Positions 31,720 through 40,214 are shown, counted from the stretch's first letter. The stretch is DNA of 46,032 bases from Bacillota bacterium (GCA_023459875.1 JAEWRY010000016.1:1-46032); one strand, 5' to 3'. Numbers and translations are program-made. The notes: a model not told the origin generated them from the sequence alone.

Positions 31720-31748
31720 TTGACACGCATTTATAAAACTGCTATACT
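31720..31748 (+). promoter_or_regulatory. Promoter of infC-rpmI-rplT
   Basis: TTGACA (31720-31725), 17 bp, TATACT (31743-31748). Leader of about 150 nt to infC. Confidence 0.85.
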
Positions 31749-31754
31749 TCATAA

Positions 31755-31886
31755 GAACAATAAAGTAGGCGGGTACCACCGGCCTCACCTCGCGCAGATT
31801 TGCACAGGGGTCAACATGGAGCAGAGCTCGTCGTCAGCGGCGGGTTTTCACGTGTGGAGCGGGTACCTTTGGTATCCGCATTTTTA
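31755..31886 (+). promoter_or_regulatory. infC leader with mutually exclusive stems (L20-leader type)
   Basis: GCGGGTACC occurs twice, at 31769-31777 and 31859-31867. GGTATCCGC (31871-31879) can pair with the near copy as a terminator hairpin followed by ATTTTTAT, or with the far copy as an antiterminator. Firmicutes infC operons are known to be controlled by L20 binding to such a leader; the assignment here rests on position and this switch geometry. Confidence 0.7.
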
Positions 31887-31905
31887 TGTTAGGAGGTGCT
31901 TTCGT

Positions 31906-32424
31906 ATCAGCAACATGGCTCATCAGATCAACGAAGAAATCCACGATAAAGAGGTTCGGCTGATCTCCGGAACCGGGGAGCAGCTTGGTATCGTATCCCT
32001 GGAGGAGGCATTGTCACAGGCCGCTTCCCAGGATCTCGACCTGGTCCTCATCTCACCCAATGCCGAGCCTCCCGTCTGTAAGCTCATGGACTACGGCAAG
32101 TTCCGGTTCGAGCAGACCAAACGGGACAAAGAGGCCAAGAAGAACCAAAAGATTGTGGAGATTAAAGAGGTACGTATGTCCCCGGGTATTGACGTGAACG
32201 ACTTTAACGTCAAGCTCCGCAGCGCGCAAAAGTTTTTAGCCGAAGGGAACCGGGTCAAGGCAACCGTTCGCTTCCGTGGACGCGAGATGGCTCATACCGA
32301 TATCGGCAGAAATCTGCTGCTGAAGTTTGCCGAGGACTGCGCTGAGATGGCAGCCATGGAGAAAGACCCGAAGCTGGACGGACGGCACATGATTATGTTC
32401 CTCTCCCCAAAAGTTATTAAGTAA
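31906..32424 (+). CDS. infC: Translation initiation factor IF-3
   Basis: 172 aa if translation starts at AUC 31906 (AGGAGG at 31891-31896, 9 nt upstream). The first ATG, 31915, is 18 nt from that SD and less likely. Non-AUG starts are a known self-regulatory trait of infC because IF3 discriminates against them. Body: HQINEEIHDKEVRLI, PPVCKLMDYGKFRFEQTKRDKEAKKNQK (linker) and the C-terminal domain with VKATVRFRGREMAHT. First gene of the infC-rpmI-rplT operon. Confidence 0.93.
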   Translation: MSNMAHQINEEIHDKEVRLISGTGEQLGIVSLEEALSQAASQDLDLVLISPNAEPPVCKLMDYGKFRFEQTKRDKEAKKNQKIVEIKEVRMSPGIDVNDFNVKLRSAQKFLAEGNRVKATVRFRGREMAHTDIGRNLLLKFAEDCAEMAAMEKDPKLDGRHMIMFLSPKVIK

Positions 32425-32490
32425 AAATCAAAACGCTGAGGGCCGGCACAGCCTGCTCGTACCTAATTCACTGAAAAGGAGTTCACCATT

Positions 32491-32694
32491 ATGCCTAAGA
32501 TCAAAACCCACAGCGGCGCCAAAAAGCGCTTTAATCTCACGAAAACGGGAAAAGTCAAACGTGCACACGCCTTTAAGTCTCACCTGCTCAACGGCCATGG
32601 CAAAACCACCAAGCGCAAAAGAGGCCTGCGCGCCGCCGCCTATGCGGACAAGACTAATGTGTCCGCCATTAAGCGCATGATTCTCTATAAATAA
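32491..32694 (+). CDS. rpmI: 50S ribosomal protein L35
   Basis: 67 aa, very basic. Typical PKIKTHSGAKKRFNLTKTGKVKR start and HLLNGHGKTTKRKRGLR block. Second in the infC operon, 66 bp after infC, AAGGAG SD. Confidence 0.96.
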   Translation: MPKIKTHSGAKKRFNLTKTGKVKRAHAFKSHLLNGHGKTTKRKRGLRAAAYADKTNVSAIKRMILYK

Positions 32695-32728
32695 TTTACT
32701 TTCTTAAGATATAGGAGGCTATTTAGTC

Positions 32729-33085
32729 ATGGCTAGAGTGAAAGGCGCGATGATGACGCGCAAGAGAAGAAATAAAATCCTCAAGTTGGCAAAGGGCTAC
32801 TGGGGTTCCAAGAGCAAGCACTTTAAAATGGCCAATCAGCAAATGATGAAATCCCTCACCTATGCGTATACCGGCCGCCGCCTTAAAAAGCGCGACTTCC
32901 GTCAGCTCTGGATTTCCCGCATCAGCGCCGGCTGCAAGCAGAGCGGCATGAACTACTCCACCTTTATGCACGGCCTCAAGCTCTGCGGGGTTGAGATTAA
33001 CCGCAAGATGCTTGCCGAAATGGCAGTGAACGACAAGGCCGCCTTTGCCTCTCTGGCCGAGATGGCAAAAGGTAAGCTCGCTTAA
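32729..33085 (+). CDS. rplT: 50S ribosomal protein L20
   Basis: 118 aa. Binds 23S rRNA early in assembly and acts as autogenous repressor of the infC operon in Firmicutes. ARVKGAMMTRKRRNKILKLAKGYWG, then YAYTGRRLKKRDFRQLWISRI and NYSTFMHGLK are all standard. Last gene, followed by a terminator. Confidence 0.97.
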   Translation: MARVKGAMMTRKRRNKILKLAKGYWGSKSKHFKMANQQMMKSLTYAYTGRRLKKRDFRQLWISRISAGCKQSGMNYSTFMHGLKLCGVEINRKMLAEMAVNDKAAFASLAEMAKGKLA

Positions 33086-33095
33086 TCGTATTTTT

Positions 33096-33136
33096 GTTGC
33101 CCCGCTCAATCAAAGAGCGGGGTAACTTTTGTTTTT
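33096..33136 (+). terminator. Terminator of infC-rpmI-rplT
   Basis: CCCCGCTC (33100-33107), 7-nt loop, GAGCGGGG (33115-33122), then TAACTTTTGTTTTT. Confidence 0.85.
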
Positions 33137-33173
33137 AATGTAATATTAATTATTATATTTAGTGATTATTGTA

Positions 33174-33202
33174 TTGATATTTTACGATGTTCTATCTATA
33201 AT
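33174..33202 (+). promoter_or_regulatory. Promoter of the haemolysin III family gene
   Basis: TTGATA (33174-33179), 17 bp, TATAAT (33197-33202), only 21 bp before the start codon, so the leader is short. Confidence 0.7.
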
Positions 33203-33223
33203 AGCTGTGAGGTGAATTTAATC

Positions 33224-33934
33224 ATGGAAAAAGCATTTCACGTTTCCAAACGGTTTCACGCGGCCGAAACCGGCCGCACGCCCTTTGACGGACTCCGGCC
33301 CTGGTCGGCAGTCACTCATGGTGTGGGAGCTCTTCTGGCCTTAGCCGGCACCGTCATGCTGCTCCTTCGTGGGATAAAATTAGGTTCTTCCGCCTGGCAT
33401 CTGGTGTCCTTCGGGATTTACGGGGCGAGCATGATCGGGCTCTATACCGCCAGCACTCTTTATCATTGTGTGAACGCTGGCGAAGCAGGACGGATTGCCC
33501 TGCGCAAATATGACCACACCTCAATCTACCTCCTGATCGCCGGGACCTTCACCCCTCTCTGCCTCGTTCCTTTGCGGGGCCCTTGGGGTTTCGCGATACT
33601 TGGCGTTATCTGGGCGCTGGCTATAGTTGGGATCACCCAGTCGATTCTCTGGATCATGGCACCCAGGTGGGTTACGGTGGCACTTGCCCTTTTTATGGGC
33701 TGGATAGCCGTCGTCCCTGTATACCCCCTAAGCCGCGCTTTACCTCCTCAGGGACTGTTCTGGCTGGTTTTCGGCGGTGTCCTCTATACCGTGGGAGGTA
33801 TTCTCTACGCGGTAAAGTGGCCGGGCAGAAACAACCCTCTTTTCGGCTGCCATGAGATTTTTCATGTCTTCATTCTGCTTGGAAGCATTGCCCATTTTAT
33901 TCTTATCTACCGAATCATCGCCTTTTTGCCCTGA
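33224..33934 (+). CDS. Haemolysin III / PAQR-type membrane protein
   Basis: 236 aa from ATG 33224 (GAGGTG upstream; an in-frame GTG at 33212 overlaps the SD). Seven membrane helices. Metal-type motifs of the family: AVTHGVGALLA in helix 1, STLYHCVN with the neighbouring KYDHTSIYLLIAGTFTPLCL, and the C-terminal GCHEIFHVFILLGSIAHF. Bacterial members (YqfA, HlyIII) have unclear roles; the metal-hydrolase fold suggests lipid hydrolysis. Cytolysin activity should not be assumed. Confidence 0.92.
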   Translation: MEKAFHVSKRFHAAETGRTPFDGLRPWSAVTHGVGALLALAGTVMLLLRGIKLGSSAWHLVSFGIYGASMIGLYTASTLYHCVNAGEAGRIALRKYDHTSIYLLIAGTFTPLCLVPLRGPWGFAILGVIWALAIVGITQSILWIMAPRWVTVALALFMGWIAVVPVYPLSRALPPQGLFWLVFGGVLYTVGGILYAVKWPGRNNPLFGCHEIFHVFILLGSIAHFILIYRIIAFLP

Positions 33935-33947
33935 AACCTAATTTTCC

Positions 33948-33976
33948 TTTTCAGTTTTGGTTCCTTGTGGTATACT
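33948..33976 (+). promoter_or_regulatory. Promoter of the 605-aa membrane protein gene
   Basis: TTTTCA (33948-33953), 17 bp, TATACT (33971-33976). Confidence 0.5.
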
Positions 33977-34022
33977 AAATGAGCAGCCGCAACTACAGGA
34001 ACAATACTGAAAGGAGACCCGA

Positions 34023-35840
34023 ATGGATTTTTCATCTATTTTTGCATCCGGGAACTTTGGAAGAAGGCCTTCTCCCGGCGATCCGGGCAACAGCCGTCCC
34101 AGCCGTCCGCACAAGCCGCGCAAACCAATGTTCAAAAGCTTCGGCGCCCGGATACTGGTAAGTCTGATTGTTGCTCTCGTGGTTGGTTTTTTATACTTTT
34201 ATGTTTCCCTGCCCGCGCTCAATCTCCATTCTCAGGAGTTTTATGTCTTTGTGGGTATCGTCTGCGCGGCGTATATCCTCTGCGCCCTGCTCACGTCGGG
34301 CTTCTCCGCGGCGGAAACGGGCAACTCGCCCAAAGAGTTTTTTAAATTCATCAAGGCCCAGTGCCTTCCGGTGGGAATTCTTTTTGCCGGGCTCGTCGTG
34401 ATCGGCATCGTGGGCTCCGTCATCTCCATGCCTGTGTTCCGGGCATCAGCTTACGCCAATCTTCTGAACGTGGATACCGGCGACTTCGCCACCGAAGTAC
34501 AGGAGCTCTCCTTTGATAAAATCCCCATGCTGGACAAGACCTCCGCGCAGAAGCTGGGCGACCGCAAGCTGGGCGAGCTGTACGATATGGTCAGCCAGTT
34601 TGAGGTATCCGACGACTACACTCAGATTAATTACAAACAGCGGCCCGTGAGAGTCACTTATCTGAACTACGGCGATCTTATCAAGTGGTTCAACAACCGC
34701 AGTAAGGGGATCCCCGCCTATATCCTGGTGGACATGGTCAGCCAGGAGGCAGACGTGGTGCGTCTGGATGAAGGCATCAAGTACTCTCCTTCCGAGCACT
34801 TCGGCAGAAATCTTTACCGCCACCTTCGCTTCCAATATCCAACCTATATGTTCTCCACGCCTGTCTTTGAAGTGGATGACAGCGGCCATCCCTACTGGAT
34901 CTGTTCCAAGGTTGAAAAGACCATCGGTCTTTTTGGCGGCACCGATATAAACGGCGCGGTGATTATGGACGCGGTCACCGGCCAATGCACTTATTATAAG
35001 GACGTGCCCACCTGGGTGGACCGAGTTTACTCCGCCGATCTCATTGTGGAACAGTACAATTACCACGGCACTCTGGGACACGGCTTTTTCAATTCAATCT
35101 TTGGGCAGAAGGACGTAACGGTTACAACCGACGGCTATAACTATATCGCCATGAACGACGACGTATATATGTATACCGGAGTTACCTCAGTTGGTTCAGA
35201 TCAGTCCAATGTGGGGTTTCTGCTCTCCAACCAGCGCACCAAACAGACCAAATACTATATGTGTTCGGGCGCCACCGAATATTCCGCCATGGATTCCGCC
35301 GAGGGCGTGGTGCAGCATCTGAGCTACACTGCAACCTTTCCTTTGCTGCTCAACATCTCAGGAGAGCCCACCTACTTCATCGCCCTCAAGGACGCCTCAG
35401 ATCTGGTGAAGATGTACGCCATGGTAAACGTCCGGCAGTATCAGATCGTAGCCACCGCCACCACCGTGGCCGAATGTCAGAAGGCTTATCTCCTCCTGCT
35501 GGCCCAGAACCATATCACCACGGAAGTCGAGATTCCCCAGACCACGGTCTCCGGCGTCATCGCGGAAATCCGTTCCGCTGTGCTGGATGGCAACTCCTAC
35601 TATTTCATCCGCCTGGAGGACAGCGATACGTTCTATTCCCTCTCCGCCTCCAAGAATAACACCGTGGTAATTCTCAACGTTGGCGACACCGTCACCATTG
35701 AACACGCCTTCGCCACGGAGGAGCCCGTGTCTATTCTGGAGGGCTACTCGGTCACTCTGGACGGTGCGGCGGCTTCCGTCTCCCCCTCCCCCGCAGCAAC
35801 GCCCGCGCCGTCTCCCGTCCCCACCCAGTCTCCCGGGTGA
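34023..35840 (+). CDS. Large membrane-anchored protein of unknown function
   Basis: 605 aa, not recognised. A Gly/Pro/Arg-rich cytosolic N-terminus (PSPGDPGNSRPSRPHKPRKP) is followed by three membrane helices at about residues 43-65, 73-91 and 113-137. The large remaining part is probably extracytoplasmic, rich in Tyr and beta strands (YLNYGDLIKWFNNRSKGIPAY; HPYWICSKVEKTIGLFGGTD), ending with an OB/SH3-like stretch (NTVVILNVGDTVTIEHAF) and a Pro/Ser tail (SPSPAATPAPSPVPTQSP). GAAAGGAG precedes the ATG. I have seen similar uncharacterised proteins in Clostridia. It stands alone, with its own promoter and terminator. Confidence 0.65.
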   Translation: MDFSSIFASGNFGRRPSPGDPGNSRPSRPHKPRKPMFKSFGARILVSLIVALVVGFLYFYVSLPALNLHSQEFYVFVGIVCAAYILCALLTSGFSAAETGNSPKEFFKFIKAQCLPVGILFAGLVVIGIVGSVISMPVFRASAYANLLNVDTGDFATEVQELSFDKIPMLDKTSAQKLGDRKLGELYDMVSQFEVSDDYTQINYKQRPVRVTYLNYGDLIKWFNNRSKGIPAYILVDMVSQEADVVRLDEGIKYSPSEHFGRNLYRHLRFQYPTYMFSTPVFEVDDSGHPYWICSKVEKTIGLFGGTDINGAVIMDAVTGQCTYYKDVPTWVDRVYSADLIVEQYNYHGTLGHGFFNSIFGQKDVTVTTDGYNYIAMNDDVYMYTGVTSVGSDQSNVGFLLSNQRTKQTKYYMCSGATEYSAMDSAEGVVQHLSYTATFPLLLNISGEPTYFIALKDASDLVKMYAMVNVRQYQIVATATTVAECQKAYLLLLAQNHITTEVEIPQTTVSGVIAEIRSAVLDGNSYYFIRLEDSDTFYSLSASKNNTVVILNVGDTVTIEHAFATEEPVSILEGYSVTLDGAAASVSPSPAATPAPSPVPTQSPG

Positions 35841-35855
35841 GTCTAAGCCGGTTAC

Positions 35856-35889
35856 CCGCCGCGCCGCGCTACGGGGCGCGGCGGCTTTG
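35856..35889. terminator. Terminator shared with the end of the symporter gene
   Basis: CCGCCGCGCC (35856-35865) and GGCGCGGCGG (35875-35884), then CTTTGCTTTT. The minus-strand symporter stop codon lies in its loop. Confidence 0.8.
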
Positions 35890-37260
35890 CTTTTGCAACC
35901 ATTTGTTCAGTATGCTCAGCGCTTCCGGCGAGAGCAGCAGCAGCGTCAGGAGATTCGGCAATGCCATAAGGCCGTTGCATATGTCGGCAATCTGCCACAC
36001 CGTATTCAGTTTCCATACGCTCCCCGCCACAATAAAAACAAGAAAAGTCATCCTAAAAAGCGGAACGGCCCGGTGGCTTCCGGTGAGCGCAGTGAGGCCC
36101 CGCTCCCCGTAATAGCTCCATCCGATCAGGGAGGAAAAGGCAAACAGAAAAAGGCACATGGAAACAAAGGGACCTCCCAGACGTCCCAATACCGTTGCGA
36201 AAGCGGCGGAGGAAAGGGGCGCACCCGCCATGCCGTCCGTGGCGGTGCCGGTCTCCAGCGCCAGCAGGGCCGCGCCCTCGTCATAAACCCCGGTGGTGAG
36301 GATAACGAGAGCCGTGACGGTACAAACCAGGAGCGTCGCCACAAAGACTTCAAAAATACCCCACATTCCTTCTTCCGCCGGCTCTTTCACATCGGCGGCG
36401 GCATGAGCGATCGCAGAAGAGCCAAGGCCCGCCTCATTGGTGAATACTCCCCGGGCTATCCCGTAACGCATGGCTTTGCCGATGCCGTAGCCAAGGGTTC
36501 CTCCAAAAGCTGATTTTGGGGTGAACGCCGCGGTGAAAATGCGCCCCAGTACGGCGGGCAGCGCCTCGGCATGACAGATAATCACCAAAATTCCTCCGGT
36601 CAGGAACATAAGAGCCATAACCGGCACCAACCGCTCGCTGACCTTTCCGATACGGCCGATTCCTCCCAGAATCACCGTCCCCGTTAGGACAGCTACTCCC
36701 ACGCCCGCGGCAATCCGGGGCACACCGAAGGCGGCTTCCGTCGCCGTCGCGATGGAATTAGCCTGGACCATTCCCCCGCCTATCAAAGCCGCCCCGGTGC
36801 AGCAAAGGGCGAACGTCAGCGCCAGGGGCTTTGTCCCCAAGCCGTTCGTAATGTACTCAATCGGCCCTCCTTCCCACCCTCCCTCGGGCGACGGCCTATG
36901 ATACCGCACGGCAAGAATCTTTTCGGCACAGCCGGTCATCATGCCGAGAAATGCGGAAATCCACATCCAGAATACCGCGCCGGGCCCCCCGTAAAATATA
37001 GCGGAAGCGACGCCGGCGATACTTCCCGTCCCAATGGTCGAGGCCAGCGCGGTAGCCAGCGCCTGGGTCTGGGTAATTCCCCGTGACTTCCCTGCCTTCG
37101 GGCGGTGGAAGAGAGACCCAAGCGTCGTTTTGAGCCAAATAGGACAGCCGAATAATTGAAAAAAACCTGTCCTGAGGGAATAATAGAGACCCACCAGCAA
37201 AAACAGTCCCAGAAGCCAGGGATTCCAGATGGCGTCTCCCAGCCGCTCCAAAAGGATCAT
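35869..37260 (-). CDS. AGCS family sodium:alanine symporter
   Basis: 463 aa, about 11 membrane helices. Imports alanine or glycine with Na+. Family motifs: ALATALASTIGTGSIAGVASAIFYGGPGAVFWMW, EGGPIEYITNGLG, GYGIGKAMRYGIARGVFTNEAGLGSSAIAHAAA and LFAFSSLIGWSYYGERGL. AGAGGTGATGGG precedes the ATG. Monocistronic, converging on the 605-aa gene. Confidence 0.95.
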   Translation of the reverse strand: MILLERLGDAIWNPWLLGLFLLVGLYYSLRTGFFQLFGCPIWLKTTLGSLFHRPKAGKSRGITQTQALATALASTIGTGSIAGVASAIFYGGPGAVFWMWISAFLGMMTGCAEKILAVRYHRPSPEGGWEGGPIEYITNGLGTKPLALTFALCCTGAALIGGGMVQANSIATATEAAFGVPRIAAGVGVAVLTGTVILGGIGRIGKVSERLVPVMALMFLTGGILVIICHAEALPAVLGRIFTAAFTPKSAFGGTLGYGIGKAMRYGIARGVFTNEAGLGSSAIAHAAADVKEPAEEGMWGIFEVFVATLLVCTVTALVILTTGVYDEGAALLALETGTATDGMAGAPLSSAAFATVLGRLGGPFVSMCLFLFAFSSLIGWSYYGERGLTALTGSHRAVPLFRMTFLVFIVAGSVWKLNTVWQIADICNGLMALPNLLTLLLLSPEALSILNKWLQKQSRRAP

Positions 37261-37345
37261 GTCCCATCACCTCTTGAAAGGGTATGCTCCCCGGAGAAAA
37301 AACATGTCCAGTCTCTTGCGCGCCCCGTATTCCTGTAAAAAAGCG

Positions 37346-37375
37346 TTGACAACCGCAGGTGTGATATGCTATCAT
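37346..37375 (+). promoter_or_regulatory. Promoter of the tRNA cluster
   Basis: TTGACA (37346-37351), 18 bp, TATCAT (37370-37375), 32 bp before tRNA-Gly. The five tRNAs have no other clear promoter and end at one terminator, so they form one transcript. Confidence 0.75.
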
Positions 37376-37407
37376 ACTATGGCTGGCAAACGGCAAACCG
37401 TTTTCAT

Positions 37408-37481
37408 GCGGGTGTAGTTCAATGGCAGAATCCCAGCCTTCCAAGCTGGTTGTGTGGGTTCGATTCCCATCACCCGCTCCA
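37408..37481 (+). tRNA. tRNA-Gly (TCC)
   Basis: Full cloverleaf, acceptor GCGGGTG with CACCCGC, anticodon loop CTTCCAA giving TCC, discriminator T and encoded CCA. Confidence 0.95.
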
Positions 37482-37540
37482 GTGTTCTCCAAATCTTCAT
37501 GCCGCTGCGGGTGATCGGCAGTGTACCCGGCCGTCGATAT

Positions 37541-37617
37541 GCGCCAATAGCTCAGTCGGATAGAGCAACTGCCTTCTAAGCAGTAGGCCGTGGGTTCGAA
37601 TCCCTCTTGGCGTGCCA
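37541..37617 (+). tRNA. tRNA-Arg (TCT)
   Basis: Acceptor GCGCCAA with TTGGCGT (terminal G-T pair), anticodon loop CTTCTAA giving TCT, TTCGAAT T-loop, encoded CCA. Decodes AGA/AGG. Confidence 0.95.
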
Positions 37618-37641
37618 AAACTTTAGTGTCTCGTTTTTTAT

Positions 37642-37719
37642 GGTGGGTGTAGCGTAGTTGGTTAACGCGTCGGATTGTGGTTCCGAAGATCGTGGGTTCG
37701 AGTCCCATTACCCACCCCA
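37642..37719 (+). tRNA. tRNA-His (GTG)
   Basis: Anticodon GTG in ATTGTGGTT. The extra G(-1) at 37642 pairs with C73, the identity element of tRNA-His. Encoded CCA. Confidence 0.95.
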
Positions 37720-37838
37720 ACAGCAATGAGAGGGCCGGGGCGTCCGCTCCAGCCCTCTCGTCCATCTCCTTTCTCATATGGGTTTCGCGTCTTCCACGGA
37801 CGACAATAAAATTGGAAGACTCCCTTTTGACCTGACAT

Positions 37839-37913
37839 TGGGGTGTAGCCAAGTGGTAAGGCACGGGACTTTGACTCCCGCATCCGCTGGTTCGAGTCCA
37901 GCCATCCCAGCCA
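37839..37913 (+). tRNA. tRNA-Gln (TTG)
   Basis: Acceptor TGGGGTG with CATCCCA (one G-T pair), stem CGGGA/TCCCG, loop CTTTGAC giving TTG, encoded CCA. Confidence 0.95.
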
Positions 37914-37955
37914 TGACTGCACTCGACGGGAACCGATCCGTCTATTTATGAATAT

Positions 37956-38031
37956 GACTCAGTAGCTCAGTAGGTAGAGCACCTGCCTTTTAAGCCGGTT
38001 GTCCGGGGTTCGAGCCCCCGCTGGGTCACCA
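37956..38031 (+). tRNA. tRNA-Lys (TTT)
   Basis: Acceptor GACTCAG with CTGGGTC, anticodon loop CTTTTAA giving TTT, encoded CCA. The anticodon stem CCTGC/GCCGG has a T-C mismatch at position 29:41; all other arms are regular. Confidence 0.92.
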
Positions 38032-38068
38032 AAACGAAAGGACAGGCTATGCCTGTCCTTTCGTTTTG
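38031..38068 (+). terminator. Terminator of the tRNA cluster
   Basis: A 17-bp perfect stem (arms 38031-38047 and 38051-38067, inner part GGACAGGC/GCCTGTCC) ending in TTTT. Its A-run begins at the last base of tRNA-Lys. Confidence 0.93.
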
Positions 38069-38135
38069 ATCCTGTAAAAATTCTTAGAACTCCTTTTACG
38101 TCGTGAGCGGCGGTAGCTTGCGGGGTTATTATAAA

Positions 38136-38404
38136 GGCCGCCGGATTTTCTTGAATCTGGCGGCCCCAGCCTGTCAAAAAAGTCCCTCGTCCTTTTCGCC
38201 ACGGGCGAAAAGCTTTTGCGGATTTTGCGTTGCGCTCCGTGACAGAAATCCGCAAAAGGTTGAATACCAGTGCCTAGCGGGAATTCACTTCCCGCTAGGC
38301 ACTCTTTGTGCGGCTCCACAGAGCCGCTTCCATCTTGTCGTTTTGTCGAAAAACATGGTTTTTCGACAGCCTCAGGCCGCCGGATTCAAAAGAATCCGGC
38401 GGCC
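38136..38404. repeat. Cluster of seven consecutive inverted repeats
   Basis: Non-coding 340-bp gap between the tRNA terminator and thrS. Hairpin arms: H1 38136-38147/38154-38165; H2 38192-38200/38204-38212; H3 38213-38225/38246-38258; H4 38269-38283/38289-38303 (15 bp perfect); H5 38310-38316/38321-38327; H6 38344-38354/38358-38368; H7 38375-38387/38392-38404 (13 bp perfect). H1 and H7 share the core GGCCGCCGGATT. H7 sits where a thrS terminator is expected and is followed by TTTATTT on the plus strand. The rest have no assigned role. Confidence 0.8.
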
Positions 38405-38409
38405 TTTAT

Positions 38410-40170
38410 TTACGCTTTGCAGAGGCGCTGGTCGATTTCGTCCTTCAGCATTCCGGCAAAGGCTCCAAATTCCATGGTACCCAGGTCGCCCGCCGAGCGG
38501 GAGCGGACGGCCACCAGACCGGACTCCGCTTCCTTGTCGCCGACCACCAGCATATAGGGGATCTTCTCCACCTGGGCTTCGCGGATCTTATAGCCGATCT
38601 TTTCGTTACGGTGGTCGGTCTCCACGCGAACGTTGAGGGCGGTGAGCTTCGATGCCACCTGGTCCGCGTAGTCGGCGGCCCGGTCGGTAATGGGTAACAC
38701 CTTGACCTGCACGGGAGCAAGCCACGCGGGGAAGGCACCGGCATAGTGCTCTGTGAGAATGCCGATAAACCGCTCGATGGAGCCGAAGGCCACCCGGTGA
38801 ATCATCACGGGGCGGTGCTTTTCTCCGTCGGCACCCACATACTCCAGTCCGAACCGCTCGGGCATTTGCATGTCGAGCTGAATCGTGCCGCACTGCCAGG
38901 TGCGGCCGATGCAGTCTTCCAAATGGAAGTCGATCTTGGGCCCGTAGAAGGCACCGTCGCCCTCGTTGACCACGTACTCCTGGCCCAGCGCTTCCAGCGC
39001 GCTCTTGAGGCCGTCGGTAGCCACATCCCACTCCGCCTGGCTGCCGATATGGTCATCGGGCATGGTGGAGAGTTCTACGTGATACTTAAAGCCAAAGAGC
39101 TTGTAAACGCCATCGATGAGCTTGGCAACGCCGATGATCTCGTCCTTCACCTGCTCGGGGGTCATGAAGATATGGGCGTCGTCCTGGGTGAAGCAGCGCA
39201 CCCGCATGAGGCCGTGAAGAGCACCGGAGAGCTCGTGGCGGTGGACCAAGCCCAGCTCGCCCACCCGCAGGGGCAGGTCGCGGTAGGAATGGGGCTGGGC
39301 CTTATAGACCAGCATTCCGCCGGGGCAGTTCATGGGCTTAAGAGCGTAATCCACATCGTCGATGACTGTGGTATACATGTTGTTTTTATAATGATCCCAG
39401 TGGCCGCTGCGGTGCCACAGCTCTTGATTGAGGATAACAGGGGTGGAGATCTCCACGTACCCCGCTTTGGTGTGGACCTCCCGCCAATAATCGATCAGCT
39501 TGTTTTTAACGACCATTCCCTTGGGCAGGAAGAAGGGAAAACCGGGGCCCTCGTCCGCCAGCATGAAGAGGCCCAGCTCCCGGCCCAGCTTGCGGTGATC
39601 GCGCTTTTTAGCCTCTTCCATCCGCTGAAGGTAGGCGTCCAGTTCTTCCTTCTTGGGGAACGCGGTGCCATAAATACGCTGGAGCATCTTCTTGGAGGAA
39701 TCCCCGCGCCAGTAAGCGCCGGTCACCGAGGTGAGCTTGATGCCGTTGCCCTTCACTCTAACAGTGGAATCCAGATGAGGCCCCGCGCAGAGGTCCACAA
39801 ATTCGCCCTGCCGATAGAAGGAAAGGCGCGCGTCCTCGGGCAGATCGTTGATAAGCTCCACCTTATACGGCTCATCCCGCTCTTCCATCAGCTTCACGGC
39901 CTCAGCCCGGGGCAGCTCAAACCGCTCCAGGGGAAGCTTTTCCTTGCAAATTTTGCGCATCTCCGCTTCCAGCGCCTCAAGCATCTCGGGGGTGAAGGGG
40001 GCGGGCGTGTCGAAATCGTAGTAAAAACCGTTTTCGATAGAGGGGCCGATGGCCAGCTTCACCTGGGGGTAGAGACGCTTCATGGCCTGGGCGAGGATAT
40101 GGGAGGTCGTATGACGGTATGTGTCCCGGTATTCTTTGTTTTCAAAGGTATAGATGTTCTCTTCGCTCAT
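38410..40170 (-). CDS. thrS: Threonyl-tRNA synthetase, TGS-less form
   Basis: 586 aa from ATG 40170 (AAGGAG 8 nt upstream). Charges tRNA-Thr. Starts directly with the editing domain (HTTSHILAQAMKRLYP, later CAGPHLD), so the N-terminal TGS domain of the 640-aa standard enzyme is absent, as in some Clostridia. Class II core: MNCPGGMLVYKAQ (Zn Cys), motif 2 RHELSGALHGLMRVRCFTQDDAHIF, motif 3 HRVAFGSIERFIGIL. C-terminal anticodon-binding domain begins PVQVKVLPITDRA. Controlled by a T-box upstream. Confidence 0.96.
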   Translation of the reverse strand: MSEENIYTFENKEYRDTYRHTTSHILAQAMKRLYPQVKLAIGPSIENGFYYDFDTPAPFTPEMLEALEAEMRKICKEKLPLERFELPRAEAVKLMEERDEPYKVELINDLPEDARLSFYRQGEFVDLCAGPHLDSTVRVKGNGIKLTSVTGAYWRGDSSKKMLQRIYGTAFPKKEELDAYLQRMEEAKKRDHRKLGRELGLFMLADEGPGFPFFLPKGMVVKNKLIDYWREVHTKAGYVEISTPVILNQELWHRSGHWDHYKNNMYTTVIDDVDYALKPMNCPGGMLVYKAQPHSYRDLPLRVGELGLVHRHELSGALHGLMRVRCFTQDDAHIFMTPEQVKDEIIGVAKLIDGVYKLFGFKYHVELSTMPDDHIGSQAEWDVATDGLKSALEALGQEYVVNEGDGAFYGPKIDFHLEDCIGRTWQCGTIQLDMQMPERFGLEYVGADGEKHRPVMIHRVAFGSIERFIGILTEHYAGAFPAWLAPVQVKVLPITDRAADYADQVASKLTALNVRVETDHRNEKIGYKIREAQVEKIPYMLVVGDKEAESGLVAVRSRSAGDLGTMEFGAFAGMLKDEIDQRLCKA

Positions 40171-40214
40171 GTGGTTTCTCCTTTCCGAGGGCGGTCGGTC
40201 CCGTCCTCCGCCGG

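Noticed and set aside
31768..31790. T-box-like GGTGGTACCC on the minus strand in the infC leader
   Set aside because: There is no minus-strand gene, stem I or terminator to go with it; the bases are explained by the infC leader switch.
38103..38697. Overlapping ORFs across the hairpin cluster
   Set aside because: They run into thrS antisense, have no SD and translate palindromic sequence.
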